Source of the DNA: Streptomyces zaomyceticus
GTDB lineage: Bacteria > Actinomycetota > Actinomycetes > Streptomycetales > Streptomycetaceae
Direction: 5' to 3'
Length of the DNA: 64,000 nt
Assembly (NCBI RefSeq): GCF_014656215.1
Contig: NZ_BNBZ01000009.1
Span: 186,001 to 250,000, forward strand
Shown here: one piece after another, positions 7,684 through 19,107 of the stretch
Layout: every line of letters begins with the position of its first letter
How positions within the stretch are numbered: position 1 is the stretch's first letter
The notes under the pieces: model-generated
Database searches by the model: none
The model's input: the letters and a program-made list of their open reading frames with translations, nothing else
What the model was told of the DNA's origin: nothing
Program-made: the position numbers and the translations under genes

Positions 7684-9354
7684 CTAGAAACCCCTGGTCC
7701 GCTTGGCCGCACGACGGGCCGCGGCGGCACGGGGGGCCTGCATGAAGAGCCGCGCCAGCTCACCACCCAGGTTCACCCCGATCGCGATCGCCAGGGCCAG
7801 CGCCGCCGCCTTCGCCAGCGAGGCGAAACCCTGGTCCAGATTGTTCTGGGCGATCGCCAGCACCCCGAAATACGTCGCCGAACCCGGCAGCAGCGGGCCG
7901 ATCGCCGCCGTCACGTACGGCAGCGACGACGTGTGCTCGTAGCGGGCGATCAACTGCCCGAAGAGCCCCACCAGGCCCGCCGCCACCGCCGTCGCCATGA
8001 CCGTCGAGCCCTCCGCGGTCACCGCTATCGACGCGTAGATCACCCACGCGACCCCGCCGTTCAGCGTCGCGAACAGCACGGTCGCCCGCGACTGCTGCAA
8101 CAGGATGGCGAAGGTCGCGCACAGCACCATCGAGGCCAGGATCTGCGTCACCGGCCGCTCCACCGCCCGCAGCGTCCCCTCCGGGTTCAGCTGCGCGTCG
8201 AACTGCACCGCGATGTACAGCACCGACAGCACGCCCACCACGATCGCGACGAAGAAGTACGCGACCTCCAGAAGCCGCGCCGACGCCGTGATGTAGAAGC
8301 CGGTCAGACCGTCCTGGACGGCCGCCACCAGCGCCCGCCCCGGGATCAGCGCGAACAGACCACCGGTGATCACCGCCGAAGGACGCAGATCCGCGTGCAG
8401 CATCGTCAGCAGCACACCCATCGCCGCCGGCGGCATCGCCGCCACCAGGAACTGGTAGAACTCCGGCAGCCCGCGCCCCGCGCACAGCCAGGCGAGCCGG
8501 TCGCCGAGCACCGCGCCCAGCGCCGCCACGAAGAAGACCGTCGGACCACCGCCCAGCAGCACCGAGGCCGCGCCGGCGAGGACACCCGCCGCCGCCGTGA
8601 GCACCCAGCCCGGGTACGGGTGGCGATTGCGCCGTATCTCCGCGAGCCGCCGGTACGCCTCCTCGGGCGTCACCTCGTGGGCGCTCGCGTTGATGTCGGC
8701 GAGCAGCGTGTAGACCGCCGCGAGCCGCGTGTAGTCCGTCCCCCGCCGCCGAACCGTCCGGTTCGCCGTGATCGGGTCGTCCACCAGGGAGGGCTGGTAC
8801 GTGACGGACAACAGCGTGAACGTGACCGTCGGCTCGACCCGGTCCAGACCGTACGAGCGGCAGATCGCGAACATCGCCGCCTCGACGTCCTCCGCACCCT
8901 CCCCGCCCGCGAGCAGCAGCTCCCCGATACGCAGGGTCAGGTCGAGCACACGAGGCACCGAGGGCCCCGCCTCGTCCTCCTTGCGCGAGGCCTCCGGCAC
9001 GGGCCGCTCACCCACCGGCAGCCGCAGCATCGTCCGCATCCGGTCCTGCCACGGGGCGTCCTGCGGCAGCCGTACCAGCGGCACCCCGTACGCCGGAGTG
9101 AAGGCGGGCGGCGAGTTCTTCGCCGAATACGTGGCCGGCGTCGCGAACGCCGAACCCTCCTGCTCGGCCGGCGGCTCCGCCGTGAAACCTGGAGGAAGAG
9201 CGAACTCGGAGGTCGGATGCTCCTCCTCCGGTGGCGCGGGCTGCTCCACACCGGCGGGCGGCGCGAACGCGCTCCGTGCCTCGTCCGACTGGGGCTTCCG
9301 GTCCTCCGGAACCCCTCCCGGACCGTTCTTCGAGCCGTCCGGCTCCGCCACCAC
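7684..9354 (-). CDS. ThrE-family threonine/serine exporter
   Basis: This is a membrane exporter of 556 residues resembling the corynebacterial ThrE threonine/serine exporter. After an extended, disordered, acidic N-terminus (about 130 residues) comes a soluble domain with RVLDLTLRIGELLLAGGEGAEDVEAAM, characteristic of the ThrE (DUF1212) half. Multiple transmembrane segments follow, then a second membrane half (DUF3815-like) ending near LGGELARLFMQAPR. Both halves are fused, as is usual in actinobacteria. The start is GTG 9354 with GAGG eight bases upstream; a second GTG codon follows at once. It converges on dedA. Confidence 0.88.
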   Translation of the reverse strand: MVAEPDGSKNGPGGVPEDRKPQSDEARSAFAPPAGVEQPAPPEEEHPTSEFALPPGFTAEPPAEQEGSAFATPATYSAKNSPPAFTPAYGVPLVRLPQDAPWQDRMRTMLRLPVGERPVPEASRKEDEAGPSVPRVLDLTLRIGELLLAGGEGAEDVEAAMFAICRSYGLDRVEPTVTFTLLSVTYQPSLVDDPITANRTVRRRGTDYTRLAAVYTLLADINASAHEVTPEEAYRRLAEIRRNRHPYPGWVLTAAAGVLAGAASVLLGGGPTVFFVAALGAVLGDRLAWLCAGRGLPEFYQFLVAAMPPAAMGVLLTMLHADLRPSAVITGGLFALIPGRALVAAVQDGLTGFYITASARLLEVAYFFVAIVVGVLSVLYIAVQFDAQLNPEGTLRAVERPVTQILASMVLCATFAILLQQSRATVLFATLNGGVAWVIYASIAVTAEGSTVMATAVAAGLVGLFGQLIARYEHTSSLPYVTAAIGPLLPGSATYFGVLAIAQNNLDQGFASLAKAAALALAIAIGVNLGGELARLFMQAPRAAAARRAAKRTRGF

Positions 9355-9412
9355 TCTGACCGCCTCACTCCCTGGGAACCGTGGATTCCAGTATGAGTGT
9401 GCGACAGATGCG

Positions 9413-9446
9413 CGAAAGGCGGTGCACCCAAGGGGTACACCGCCTT
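9413..9446 (-). terminator. Hairpin terminator after ppa
   Basis: Stem 9416-9424 pairs perfectly with 9438-9446, then one mismatch and a 4-bp inner stem (9426-9429/9433-9436) around a 3-base loop. On the minus strand TTT follows the stem. It lies 50 bp beyond the ppa stop. Confidence 0.75.
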
Positions 9447-9495
9447 CACACGATCAGACCGCCGCCGTCAGGCGAACGACCGGAACAACGGGGGC

Positions 9496-9987
9496 TCAGT
9501 GGCCGCCCTGCTCCTTGGCGCGCGCGTACGACTTCTCGATCTCTTCCTCGGCCTCGGCGCGACCGACCCAGTCGGCGCCCTCGACCGACTTGCCCGGCTC
9601 CAGGTCCTTGTAGACCTCGAAGAAGTGCTGGATCTCCAGGCGGTCGAACTCCGCGACGTGGTGGATGTCCCGCAGGTGCTCCATGCGCGGGTCCGTGGCC
9701 GGGACGCACAGCAGCTTGTCGTCGCCGCCCGCCTCGTCCGTCATGCGGAACATGCCGATGGCACGGCACTTGATCAGGCAGCCCGGGAAGGTGGGCTCGT
9801 CGAGGATGACGAGCGCGTCCAGCGGGTCGCCGTCCTCGCCGAGGGTGTTCTCGACGTAGCCGTAGTCGGTCGGGTAGGCCGTCGACGTGAAGAGGCGACG
9901 GTCCAGGCGGATGCGACCCGTCTCGTGGTCGACCTCGTACTTGTTCCTCGATCCCTTGGGGATCTCGATGAGAACGTCGAACTCCAC
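9496..9987 (-). CDS. ppa: Inorganic pyrophosphatase (family I)
   Basis: This soluble enzyme hydrolyses pyrophosphate to two phosphates, pulling biosynthetic reactions forward. At 163 residues it has the usual length of prokaryotic family I enzymes. Signature parts visible are [17 protein letters not shown], the active-site segment [23 protein letters not shown] with its clustered aspartates and tyrosines, and the C-terminal helix [13 protein letters not shown] set the start at GTG 9987, preceded by AGGAGGAG with six bases of spacing; the 24 upstream residues of the longer frame are not family-like. It is transcribed divergently from the carboxypeptidase gene, with 102 bp between starts. Confidence 0.97.
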   Translation of the reverse strand: MEFDVLIEIPKGSRNKYEVDHETGRIRLDRRLFTSTAYPTDYGYVENTLGEDGDPLDALVILDEPTFPGCLIKCRAIGMFRMTDEAGGDDKLLCVPATDPRMEHLRDIHHVAEFDRLEIQHFFEVYKDLEPGKSVEGADWVGRAEAEEEIEKSYARAKEQGGH

Positions 9988-10089
9988 GGGTGGCTCCTCC
10001 TGAATCAACACAAGTGAATGCTCGCGACGACGCGCGGTGATTAAGTGTCCCTCACGCACGTGTGTGATCGCGAAAGGGGCTGGTCAGCA

Positions 10090-11493
10090 ATGCCCGAGCC
10101 GAGGATGTGGCAGCTCACGGCGGGCTCCGCCGCCCTCGGACTGGCCCTGGCCGCCGTCGCGGTGACCGCGGCCGGTCCGTGGGACTCGGGCCAGCGTACG
10201 GCCGAGCGGGCCCGCGCCGCCGCCCCGGCGACGGGTGGCGCACGTCACGCCCCGCCCCCCGCGCCCGCCCCGCCCCGGCGCCCCGCACCCGCCCCGAGCG
10301 CCCCCGGCGTCCTCACCGCCCTGCACGCCCCGGCCCCCGCCGGACGCCCCGCGGACCTCGCCGCCCTCCTCGTACCCCTCCTCGCCGACCCCGGACTCGG
10401 CCCGCTGCGCACCGCCTCCGTCGTCGACACCGCGACGGGGAAGCAGCTGTACGGCGAGGGCGCCGGCACCCCGATGACCCCCGCGTCCACCGTCAAGATC
10501 GCCACCGCCGCGGCCGCGCTCTCCGCCCTCGGCCCCGACCACCGCATCCCCACCACCGTCACCGCCGCCCCCGACGGCCGGACCGTCACGCTCACCGGCG
10601 GCGGCGACCCCACCCTCGACCCGGCCCGGCTGAAGGCCCTCGCGACCGACACCGCCCGCGCCCTCACCGCCCGCGGCCACACCTCCGTACGCCTCACGTA
10701 CGACACGAACCTCTACCCCGGCCCCCGGCTCCACCCCATCGGCCCCAACGAGAACATCGCCCCCGTCGTCGCCCTCATGACCGACGAAGGACGCCTCGAC
10801 GACAGCGAGAGCGGCCCCGCGCCCCGCGCCGCCGACCCCGCGGCCGACACCGCCACCGCCTTCGCCGGACTCCTCACCGAGGCCGGGATCGAGGTCACCG
10901 GCGACCCGGCCCCCGGCCGCACCCCGAAGGCCGCCCCCCTCGCCCGCACCCACTCCGCGCCCCTCGCCGACCTCGTCGAGCGCACCCTCACCCACAGCGA
11001 CAACGACCTCGCCGAAGCCCTCGCCCGGCAGACCGCCCTCGCCCGCAAGCAGCCCGCGAGCTTCGAGGGCGCCGCCAAGGCCGTCCGGGACGAACTCGCC
11101 CGCCTCGGCCTCCCCGTCGCCGGCGCCCGCTTCGCCGACGGCAGCGGACTCGACCGCCGCGACCGCGTCTCCGCCGCCCTCCTCACCGCCCTCCTCACCC
11201 GAGCGGCCGACCCCGCCCGCCCCGCGCTGCGCCCGCTCCTCACCGGACTGCCCGTCGGCGGCTTCACCGGCACCCTCGCCGGCCGCTTCGACACCGCGCC
11301 CGCCACCGCGGGCGCCGGACTCGTCCGCGCCAAGACCGGCACCCTGACGGGCGTCAACACACTCGCCGGGACCGTCGTCACCCCCGACGGGCGTCTCCTC
11401 GCCTTCGCGTTCCTCGCCGGCCGCACCCTCTCCCCGTACGAGGCACAACCCGCCCTCGACCGCCTCTCCGCCGCCCTCGCCGGACAGGACTGA
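10090..11493 (+). CDS. dacB: D-alanyl-D-alanine carboxypeptidase/endopeptidase, PBP4 (DacB, S13) type
   Basis: This is an exported penicillin-binding protein that trims or cleaves peptidoglycan cross-links. It has 467 residues with an N-terminal hydrophobic signal or anchor (about 9-28) and a Pro/Ala-rich linker to residue 75. All three serine-peptidase motifs are present: SxxK as STVK at 133-136, SxN as SDN within HSDNDLAEAL, and KTG within RAKTGTLTGVN. These define the S13 family. The start is ATG 10090 after AAAGGGG; an in-frame ATG at 10045 has no ribosome site. It precedes the metalloprotease-like gene, tilS and hpt on the same strand, an order I recall from other streptomycetes. Confidence 0.94.
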   Translation: MPEPRMWQLTAGSAALGLALAAVAVTAAGPWDSGQRTAERARAAAPATGGARHAPPPAPAPPRRPAPAPSAPGVLTALHAPAPAGRPADLAALLVPLLADPGLGPLRTASVVDTATGKQLYGEGAGTPMTPASTVKIATAAAALSALGPDHRIPTTVTAAPDGRTVTLTGGGDPTLDPARLKALATDTARALTARGHTSVRLTYDTNLYPGPRLHPIGPNENIAPVVALMTDEGRLDDSESGPAPRAADPAADTATAFAGLLTEAGIEVTGDPAPGRTPKAAPLARTHSAPLADLVERTLTHSDNDLAEALARQTALARKQPASFEGAAKAVRDELARLGLPVAGARFADGSGLDRRDRVSAALLTALLTRAADPARPALRPLLTGLPVGGFTGTLAGRFDTAPATAGAGLVRAKTGTLTGVNTLAGTVVTPDGRLLAFAFLAGRTLSPYEAQPALDRLSAALAGQD

Positions 11494-11608
11494 CCACCGT
11501 ACGGCCGCACCCCGACACCGCCCGGACCTCGCCCGGACCCGGTTCCGACCCGAACGGAAGCCGTCCCGAACCCACACCGAACAGGCTTCGAGACCGTACG
11601 GTTGACGC

Positions 11609-12757
11609 ATGACGAGCATCGGTGGCGCAGGCACATCCGGGATGGTCGACTGGAACCTCGCGGTCGCGACCGCGACCCGCCTCGTGCGGCCCGGACCCGA
11701 AGTCAGCCGCGACGAGGCCCGCGAGGTCGTCGCCGAACTCCGCAGGCACGCCAAGGCGTCCGAAGAACACGTCCGCGCCTACACCCGGATGTTCCCCGAG
11801 GGCACGGACCCCGGGACCATCGCCGACACCCCCGTCCTGGTCGTCGACCGGGCCGGCTGGATCAGGGCCAACGTCGCCGGATTCCGCGAACTGCTCACCC
11901 CGCTCCTCGGCAAGATGCAGGACCGCAGGGCGAGCAACCCCGGCAACGCCGTCCTCGGCGCCGTCGGCGGCAAGGTCACCGGCGTCGAACTCGGCATGCT
12001 GCTGTCCTTCCTCGCCTCCCGCATCCTCGGCCAGTACGAGACCTTCGCCCCCGCCACCCGCGAACTCCCCGCCGGAGCCAACGGCGGCGGCCGCCTCCTC
12101 CTCGTCGCGCCCAACATCGTCCACGTCGAACGCGAACTCGAGGTCTCGCCGCACGACTTCCGGCTCTGGGTCTGCCTCCACGAGGAGACCCACCGCACCC
12201 AGTTCACCGCCGTCCCCTGGCTGCGCGACCATCTGCAGGGCGAAATCCAGTCGTTCCTCGCCGCCACCGACGTCGACCCCGGCACCGTCGTCGAACGCCT
12301 CCGCGAGGCCGCCCAGACCCTCGCCGGCGGCCGCCCCGAGGGCGAGGAGGGCGAACCCGCCCCCTCCCTCGTCGAGCTCGTCCAGACCCCCGAACAGCGC
12401 GAGATCCTCGGCCGCCTCACCGCCGTCATGTCGCTCCTCGAAGGCCACGCCGACTACGTCATGGACGGCGTAGGACCCCAGGTCGTGCCCTCCGTCGCCG
12501 AGATCCGCGAGAAGTTCCAGCAGCGCCGCGCCCGGGGCGCCTCCCGCCTCGACCTCGCCCTGCGCAAGCTCCTCGGCCTCGACGCCAAACTCCGCCAGTA
12601 CCGCGACGGCGAGCGATTCGTCCGCGCCGTCGTCGACCAGGTCGGCATGGACGGATTCAACCGCGTGTGGACCTCCCCCAACACGCTCCCCACCAAGACC
12701 GAGATCGCCGCCCCCGCCGACTGGATCGCGAGGGTGCACCGTAAGGCAGACTCGTGA
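11609..12757 (+). CDS. Zinc-dependent metalloprotease-like protein (DUF2342 family)
   Basis: This 382-residue protein belongs to the actinobacterial DUF2342 group, sometimes labelled a coenzyme F420-associated or zinc-dependent metalloprotease. The putative zinc site HEETH lies at residues 191-195 (LHEETHRTQF), with a later acidic helix (GHADYVMDGVG) likely to supply a further ligand. No signal peptide is seen, so it is probably cytoplasmic. The ATG at 11609 gives the family-like N-terminus MTSIGGAGTSGMVDWNLA. It is followed 207 bp later by tilS. Substrate and physiological role are not established, and activity is inferred only from the HExxH motif. Confidence 0.86.
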   Translation: MTSIGGAGTSGMVDWNLAVATATRLVRPGPEVSRDEAREVVAELRRHAKASEEHVRAYTRMFPEGTDPGTIADTPVLVVDRAGWIRANVAGFRELLTPLLGKMQDRRASNPGNAVLGAVGGKVTGVELGMLLSFLASRILGQYETFAPATRELPAGANGGGRLLLVAPNIVHVERELEVSPHDFRLWVCLHEETHRTQFTAVPWLRDHLQGEIQSFLAATDVDPGTVVERLREAAQTLAGGRPEGEEGEPAPSLVELVQTPEQREILGRLTAVMSLLEGHADYVMDGVGPQVVPSVAEIREKFQQRRARGASRLDLALRKLLGLDAKLRQYRDGERFVRAVVDQVGMDGFNRVWTSPNTLPTKTEIAAPADWIARVHRKADS

Positions 12758-12964
12758 GACAGGTGCGGCAGACGGCACAGGAACACGTCAGAACACCCCA
12801 CCAATCACCCATCCGAGGGACCCTGGGCATGGGGTGAGGCGTGCAATGCTCGGGTAACGGCCGGGTTTCTGTCACCATCGACGCACTCTGAGTGACCGAA
12901 CCCCCCTTTCCGACCGTTAAGACTCCGACCGAGGCACCCCACCCCATCACGAAGGGCACCGGAC

Positions 12965-13978
12965 ATGGGTCCCCATCCTGCGGTCGCGGCGATACGCCTG
13001 GCGGTCCGCCGCGTACTCCACGACGTTCTCACCGAGCACCAGACCGACCCCGCTCCCGACGCGCACACACCCCTCGTGCTCGTCGCCTGTTCCGGAGGCG
13101 CCGACTCGATGGCGCTCGCCTCCGCCCTCGCCTTCGAGGCCCGCAAGCTTCCCGTGCGCGCCGGCGGCATCACCGTCGACCACGGGCTCCAGGACGGCTC
13201 CGACACCCGCGCGGGCGAGGTCGCCGGACGCATGACCGTGCTCGGCCTCACCCCCTCCGAGGCCGTCTCCGTCACCGTCGGCCGCGAAGGAGGCCCCGAG
13301 GCCGCCGCCCGAGACGCGCGGTACGCGGCGCTCGACGCCGCCGCCGAGCGCCACGGAGCCGCCGCGATCCTCCTCGGCCACACCCGCGACGACCAAGCGG
13401 AAACCGTCCTGCTCGGGCTCGCCCGCGGCTCCGGAATCCGCTCGCTCTCCGGCATGGCCGCGATCTCCGGCGCCTCCGGCCGCTACCGGCGTCCCTTCCT
13501 CCAGCTCGACCGCCAGACCGTCCGCAAGGCCTGCGTCGCACAGGAACTCGCCGTCTGGGACGACCCCCACAACAGCGACCCCGCCTACACCCGCTCCCGG
13601 CTCCGCCACGAAGGCCTCCCCGCCCTCGAGAAGGCCCTCGGCAAAGGCGTCGTCGAAGCACTCGCCCGAACGGCCCAGCTCTCCCGCGACGACGCCGACG
13701 CCCTCGACACCTGGGCCGCCGACGCCGAGACCTCCGTACGCGACGAGGCGGGCGCCCTGGAATGCTCCAAGCTCTACGGCCTGCCCCCCGCCGTACGCCG
13801 CCGGGTCCTGCGCCGCGCCGTGATCGCCGAGGGCGCACCCGCCGGCTCCCTCTTCGCCCGACACATCGAAGAAGTCGACCGGCTGATCACCGGCTGGCGC
13901 GGCCAGGGGGCCATCAACCTGCCCGGTCGAGTCGAAGCCCGCCGCCAGGGTGGCAGACTGGTCATCCGGCAAGGCTGA
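12965..13978 (+). CDS. tilS: tRNA(Ile)-lysidine synthetase
   Basis: This essential enzyme attaches lysine to C34 of the CAU anticodon of minor tRNA-Ile, switching codon reading from AUG to AUA. The PP-loop ATP-pyrophosphatase motif SGGADS is at residues 43-48, and [20 protein letters not shown] and [15 protein letters not shown] follow in the usual order. The 337-residue length matches actinobacterial enzymes. The ATG at 12965 follows GAAGGGCACC. The hpt gene begins 26 bp downstream, so tilS-hpt are probably cotranscribed, a pairing common across Gram-positive bacteria and followed here by ftsH. Confidence 0.95.
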   Translation: MGPHPAVAAIRLAVRRVLHDVLTEHQTDPAPDAHTPLVLVACSGGADSMALASALAFEARKLPVRAGGITVDHGLQDGSDTRAGEVAGRMTVLGLTPSEAVSVTVGREGGPEAAARDARYAALDAAAERHGAAAILLGHTRDDQAETVLLGLARGSGIRSLSGMAAISGASGRYRRPFLQLDRQTVRKACVAQELAVWDDPHNSDPAYTRSRLRHEGLPALEKALGKGVVEALARTAQLSRDDADALDTWAADAETSVRDEAGALECSKLYGLPPAVRRRVLRRAVIAEGAPAGSLFARHIEEVDRLITGWRGQGAINLPGRVEARRQGGRLVIRQG

Positions 13979-14004
13979 CGCACGCTGCAACGAAAGTGAC
14001 CCGG

Positions 14005-14559
14005 GTGAACGAGAAGGACATGGGCACCGACCTCCAGTCGGTGCTCATCACCAAGGAAGAGATCGACGCCAAGCTGGCAGAGCTGGCCGCGAAGATCGAC
14101 GCGGAATACGCGGGCAAGGACCTGCTCATCGTCGGCGTCCTCAAGGGCGCGGTGATGGTGATGGCGGATCTGGCTCGCGCCCTTTCCACCCCCGTCACCA
14201 TGGACTGGATGGCCGTGTCCTCCTACGGCGCCGGCACCCAGTCCTCGGGCGTCGTCAGGATCCTCAAGGACCTCGACACCGACATCAAGGGCAAGCACGT
14301 CCTGATCGTCGAGGACATCATCGACTCCGGCCTGACGCTGTCCTGGCTGCTGTCGAACCTCGGCTCGCGCGAGCCCGCCTCCCTGGAGGTGTGCACGCTG
14401 CTGCGCAAGCCCGAGGCCGCGAAGGTCGCGATCGACGTCAAGTGGATCGGTTTCGACATCCCCAACGAGTTCGTCGTGGGCTACGGCCTCGACTACGCCG
14501 AGAAGTACCGGAACCTTCCGTTCGTCGGCACGCTCGCCCCGCACGTCTACGGCGGCTGA
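14005..14559 (+). CDS. hpt: Hypoxanthine phosphoribosyltransferase
   Basis: This purine-salvage enzyme makes IMP (and GMP) from hypoxanthine (and guanine) plus PRPP. The PRPP-binding signature is [14 protein letters not shown], and the N-terminal [16 protein letters not shown] and C-terminal [18 protein letters not shown] are standard for type I HPRT. Three in-frame starts exist: GTG 13996, GTG 14005 and ATG 14020. I prefer 14005 because GAAAG lies about eight bases before it, while the ATG has GAGAAGG too close. Length is then 184 residues. It follows tilS by 26 bp and is followed by a strong hairpin before ftsH. Confidence 0.94.
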   Translation: MNEKDMGTDLQSVLITKEEIDAKLAELAAKIDAEYAGKDLLIVGVLKGAVMVMADLARALSTPVTMDWMAVSSYGAGTQSSGVVRILKDLDTDIKGKHVLIVEDIIDSGLTLSWLLSNLGSREPASLEVCTLLRKPEAAKVAIDVKWIGFDIPNEFVVGYGLDYAEKYRNLPFVGTLAPHVYGG

Positions 14560-14585
14560 ACACCAGCGCCGTACGGGGAACCCGC

Positions 14586-14620
14586 ACCGCCTTCCCCCCG
14601 TTGAACCACGGGAAGGCGGT
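14586..14620 (+). terminator. Terminator-like hairpin after hpt
   Basis: A perfect 11-bp stem pairs 14586-14596 with 14610-14620 around a 13-base loop, 26 bp after the hpt stop. There is no T tract, so termination may be partial or Rho-assisted. Confidence 0.6.
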
Positions 14621-14700
14621 CGCGGGCGACGATGCTGAGGTACCGTCCGAAGAACAGCTTTTTCACACTGCAGCACTCACAGCAGCATTTTCCTACGGGC

Positions 14701-14731
14701 AGGAGGGACGGGGCGTTCTCGCCCCGTATGG
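14701..14731 (+). promoter_or_regulatory. Ribosome site separated from the ftsH start by a perfect hairpin
   Basis: The Shine-Dalgarno run AGGAGGG (14701-14707) is 24 bases from the ATG at 14732, too far for normal initiation. The gap holds a perfect inverted repeat: ACGGGGCG (14708-14715), loop TTCT, CGCCCCGT (14720-14727). If this folds, it loops out 20 bases and leaves the Shine-Dalgarno about four unpaired bases from the start. Confidence 0.75.
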
Positions 14732-16750
<2,019 letters not shown>

Positions 16751-16771
16751 CCGTCCCACCCCGGAATGGCT

Positions 16772-16813
16772 GCCGCGCCCCCACAGGTTTTAGCCTGTGG
16801 GGGCGCGGCTTTT
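16772..16813 (+). terminator. Strong Rho-independent terminator after ftsH
   Basis: A perfect 16-bp stem (16772-16787 with 16794-16809) has a 6-base loop and is followed by TTTT. It ends the ftsH transcript, so folE needs its own promoter or read-through. Confidence 0.93.
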
Positions 16814-16848
16814 CCGCGCACATCAGTCAGACGGAACGAGGCACAGAG

Positions 16849-17454
16849 ATGACCGACCCGGTGACGCTGGACGGCGAGGGCACGATCGGCGAGTTCGACG
16901 AGAAGCGCGCCGAGGCAGCCGTACGCGAGCTCCTCATCGCGGTCGGCGAGGACCCGGACCGCGAGGGTCTGCGGGAGACGCCGGCGCGCGTGGCGCGGGC
17001 GTACAAGGAGATCTTCGCGGGTCTGTGGCAGGCGCCCGAGGACGTCCTGACGACCACGTTCGACCTCGGCCACGACGAGATGGTGCTGGTCAAGGATATT
17101 GAGGTGTACTCGACATGTGAGCACCATCTCGTACCGTTCCGCGGGGTGGCGCACGTCGGTTACATCCCGTCGACGACCGGGAAGATAACGGGACTGTCGA
17201 AGTTGGCCCGGCTCGTCGACGTCTACGCCCGCCGCCCCCAGGTGCAGGAACGGCTCACCACGCAGGTGGCGGACTCGCTGATGGACATCCTCGAGCCGCG
17301 CGGCGTCATCGTGGTCTTCGAGTGCGAGCACATGTGCATGTCGATGCGCGGTATCCGCAAGCCCGGCGCCAAGACGATCACCTCGGCCGTGCGCGGCCAG
17401 CTGCGTGACCCCGCGACCCGGGCCGAGGCGATGAGCCTCATCATGGCGCGCTGA
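16849..17454 (+). CDS. folE: GTP cyclohydrolase I
   Basis: This enzyme performs the first step of tetrahydrofolate synthesis, converting GTP to 7,8-dihydroneopterin triphosphate. The 201-residue protein has the zinc ligands Cys90 and His93 ([10 protein letters not shown]) and Cys163 (EHMCMSMRG). The catalytic region [34 protein letters not shown] and the C-terminal [17 protein letters not shown] follow. The ATG at 16849 is preceded by GAACGAGG. The gene lies between a strong terminator and the convergent folP-folB-folK operon, so the pathway is split over two facing transcripts. Confidence 0.97.
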   Translation: MTDPVTLDGEGTIGEFDEKRAEAAVRELLIAVGEDPDREGLRETPARVARAYKEIFAGLWQAPEDVLTTTFDLGHDEMVLVKDIEVYSTCEHHLVPFRGVAHVGYIPSTTGKITGLSKLARLVDVYARRPQVQERLTTQVADSLMDILEPRGVIVVFECEHMCMSMRGIRKPGAKTITSAVRGQLRDPATRAEAMSLIMAR

Positions 17455-17476
17455 GGCGCCACGGCGGGTTCGTGCG

Positions 17477-17959
17477 TCAGGCCCGGGCCTTGCCCGGGCC
17501 CTTTTCTTCGTCTTCCGGGAGCCTGCAGACGCGTTCCAGGAAGAGGGCGGCCGCGATGACGGCGATGCCCGCCGCTACCGAGAGGGCCGCGTAGAGGGCC
17601 TGGTCGCGGCGGGCCGGGACGTCGAGGGAGCCGAGGAGGAAGACGCCCGTGCCGCCGTACATGCCGGCGACCAGGGCGGCGACCAGGGCGCTCGCCTGGC
17701 CGAAGACCACCGCGCGGGCCGCCATCAGGGGCTCGACGCCCTTGGCGCCGGGGCGGCGGTCGCGCTGGGCCTTGAGGCGGGCGCGGATCGAGAGGGCGGT
17801 CGCGGTGAGGACGACCGCGATCACGGCGAGGACGATGGGCGCGGCGATCGGCACGCTGGGGAGGGTGCCGACCGAGTCCCAGAGTCGGGCGGCCCCCCAG
17901 GAGAGGATTCCGGCCACGAGGAACAGTCCGGCGAGCACCTTCAGCCGCAGTTGTTTCAC
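17477..17959 (-). CDS. DUF3180-family membrane protein
   Basis: This is a small membrane protein of 160 residues with four predicted helices (about 5-25, 33-55, 80-105 and 115-140) and a charged tail. The start is GTG 17959, preceded by AAGGAC; the longer frame to 17995 adds only a hydrophilic leader. It is last in the minus-strand order folP / NTF2-like / folB / folK / this gene, 48 bp after folK. The conserved actinobacterial neighbourhood with folK is the main clue. The function is unknown, and a transport or anchoring role for folate intermediates would be speculation. Confidence 0.82.
   Translation of the reverse strand: MKQLRLKVLAGLFLVAGILSWGAARLWDSVGTLPSVPIAAPIVLAVIAVVLTATALSIRARLKAQRDRRPGAKGVEPLMAARAVVFGQASALVAALVAGMYGGTGVFLLGSLDVPARRDQALYAALSVAAGIAVIAAALFLERVCRLPEDEEKGPGKARA
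17480..17505 (+). terminator. folE terminator embedded in the end of the convergent gene
   Basis: GGCCCGGGC (17480-17488) pairs with GCCCGGGCC (17492-17500) around a 3-base loop, followed by CTTTT on the plus strand. The stem also encodes the last codons of the minus-strand DUF3180-like gene, whose stop is at 17477-17479. Confidence 0.8.
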
Positions 17960-18007
17960 CGGGTGTCCTTCATGTGGTCGCGATCGGTCTGCCACGAAGC
18001 GTAACGA

Positions 18008-18607
18008 CTACTCGGGCAGACGGAGTTCCAGGTCGGTGCGGCGGGCGATGCCGTCGTTGCCGAGGGCGGCGAGGAGCTCGGCGACGGGGCCCTGGCCGGG
18101 GATCCGTGCCTCGGGGTCCACGTCGTGCCAGGGGGCGAGCACGAAGGCGCGCTGGTGGGCGCGGGGGTGCGGGAGGGTGAGGACGGGGTCCGCGGAGATC
18201 ACGTCCGCGTAGGCGACGATGTCGACGTCGATGGTGCGGGCGCCCCAGCGCTCCTCGCGGACGCGGAGGAAGGCCTCCTCGACGGCGTGGGCCCGCTCCA
18301 GGAGGGAGGAGGGCGGCAGGGTCGTCTTCACCAGCGCGACGGCGTTGAAGTACGAGGGCTGGGTGCCGGGCTCGACGCCCCAGGGCTCCGTCTCGTAGAC
18401 GGGGGAGACGGCCTTGACCCGGAGGCCGGGGGTGTCCGCGAGGGCGTCGACGGCCCCCTGGAGGGTCTCCAGGCGGTTGCCGAGGTTGGCGCCGAGGGCG
18501 ACGACGGCCCAGCGGGGGTTGGACAGGGTCGTGTCGGCCGCGTCGACGGTCGCGACGACGGCGTCCGGTACGGGCTGGACGGTGGGGTCGCTCTGGGTCG
18601 GCTTCAT
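18008..18607 (-). CDS. folK: 2-amino-4-hydroxy-6-hydroxymethyldihydropteridine pyrophosphokinase
   Basis: This enzyme transfers pyrophosphate from ATP to 6-hydroxymethyl-7,8-dihydropterin, preparing the substrate of FolP. Family signatures are ALGANLGNRLETLQ and the catalytic RWGARTIDVDIVAY with its paired aspartates, then LPHPRAHQRAFVLAPW. The 199-residue protein has about 40 extra N-terminal residues before the catalytic core, common in streptomycetes. Its ATG at 18607 overlaps the folB stop by 4 bp (ATGA), so the two are translationally coupled. Confidence 0.95.
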   Translation of the reverse strand: MKPTQSDPTVQPVPDAVVATVDAADTTLSNPRWAVVALGANLGNRLETLQGAVDALADTPGLRVKAVSPVYETEPWGVEPGTQPSYFNAVALVKTTLPPSSLLERAHAVEEAFLRVREERWGARTIDVDIVAYADVISADPVLTLPHPRAHQRAFVLAPWHDVDPEARIPGQGPVAELLAALGNDGIARRTDLELRLPE

Positions 18608-18963
18608 CGTCGGCTCCGGGTGATCGTGATGGTCACGTCGTCGAAGGGCACGGTGATGGGGGCGTCCGGCTTGTGCACGACGACTTCCACCTCCTGTACC
18701 CCGGCATGGCTGAGGCATTGCTGTGCAATGCGCTCGGCGAGGGTTTCGATGAGGTCGACGGGCTCGCCCTGGACGACGTCGACGACTTCCTCGGCGACGA
18801 TCCCGTAGTGCACGGTCTTCGCCAGGTCGTCGTCGGCGGCCGCCGGGCGGGTGTCCAGGCCGAGGACCAGGTCCACGATGAAGGTCTGGCCCTCCTCGCG
18901 CTCCTTGGGGAAGACGCCGTGGTGGCCCCGGGCCTTGAGGCCGCGCAGCGCGACACGATCCAC
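18604..18963 (-). CDS. folB: Dihydroneopterin aldolase
   Basis: This enzyme cleaves 7,8-dihydroneopterin to 6-hydroxymethyl-7,8-dihydropterin and glycolaldehyde. The 119-residue protein shows LRGLKARGHHGVFPKEREEGQTF and VHYGIVAEEVVDVVQGEPVDLIETLAERIAQ, with the substrate glutamate and the late catalytic lysine (VVHKPDAP). I chose GTG 18963 because AGGAG lies eight bases upstream; the upstream GTG at 18972 overlaps that ribosome site and the ATG at 18999 lacks one. It lies in the folP-to-DUF3180 operon with a 144-bp gap from the NTF2-like gene. Confidence 0.94.
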   Translation of the reverse strand: MDRVALRGLKARGHHGVFPKEREEGQTFIVDLVLGLDTRPAAADDDLAKTVHYGIVAEEVVDVVQGEPVDLIETLAERIAQQCLSHAGVQEVEVVVHKPDAPITVPFDDVTITITRSRR

Positions 18964-19107
18964 GCGAATCACTCCTGCTGTCGTAGTTCGGGTGGCCACG
19001 CAGCCGGGTGCGGACGGCCGGTGTCCAGCATCGAATCTACCTGCGGGGACCGACAGCGCTTGCCCATGGGGGCCGTGGGCGGGTCAGGAGGGCGGTTCGG
19101 AGGGGGG

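Noticed and set aside
12892..13960. Extension of the hpt frame upstream through tilS
   Set aside because: The upstream part is the antiphase shadow of tilS and is Arg/Pro-rich nonsense; hpt starts near 14005.
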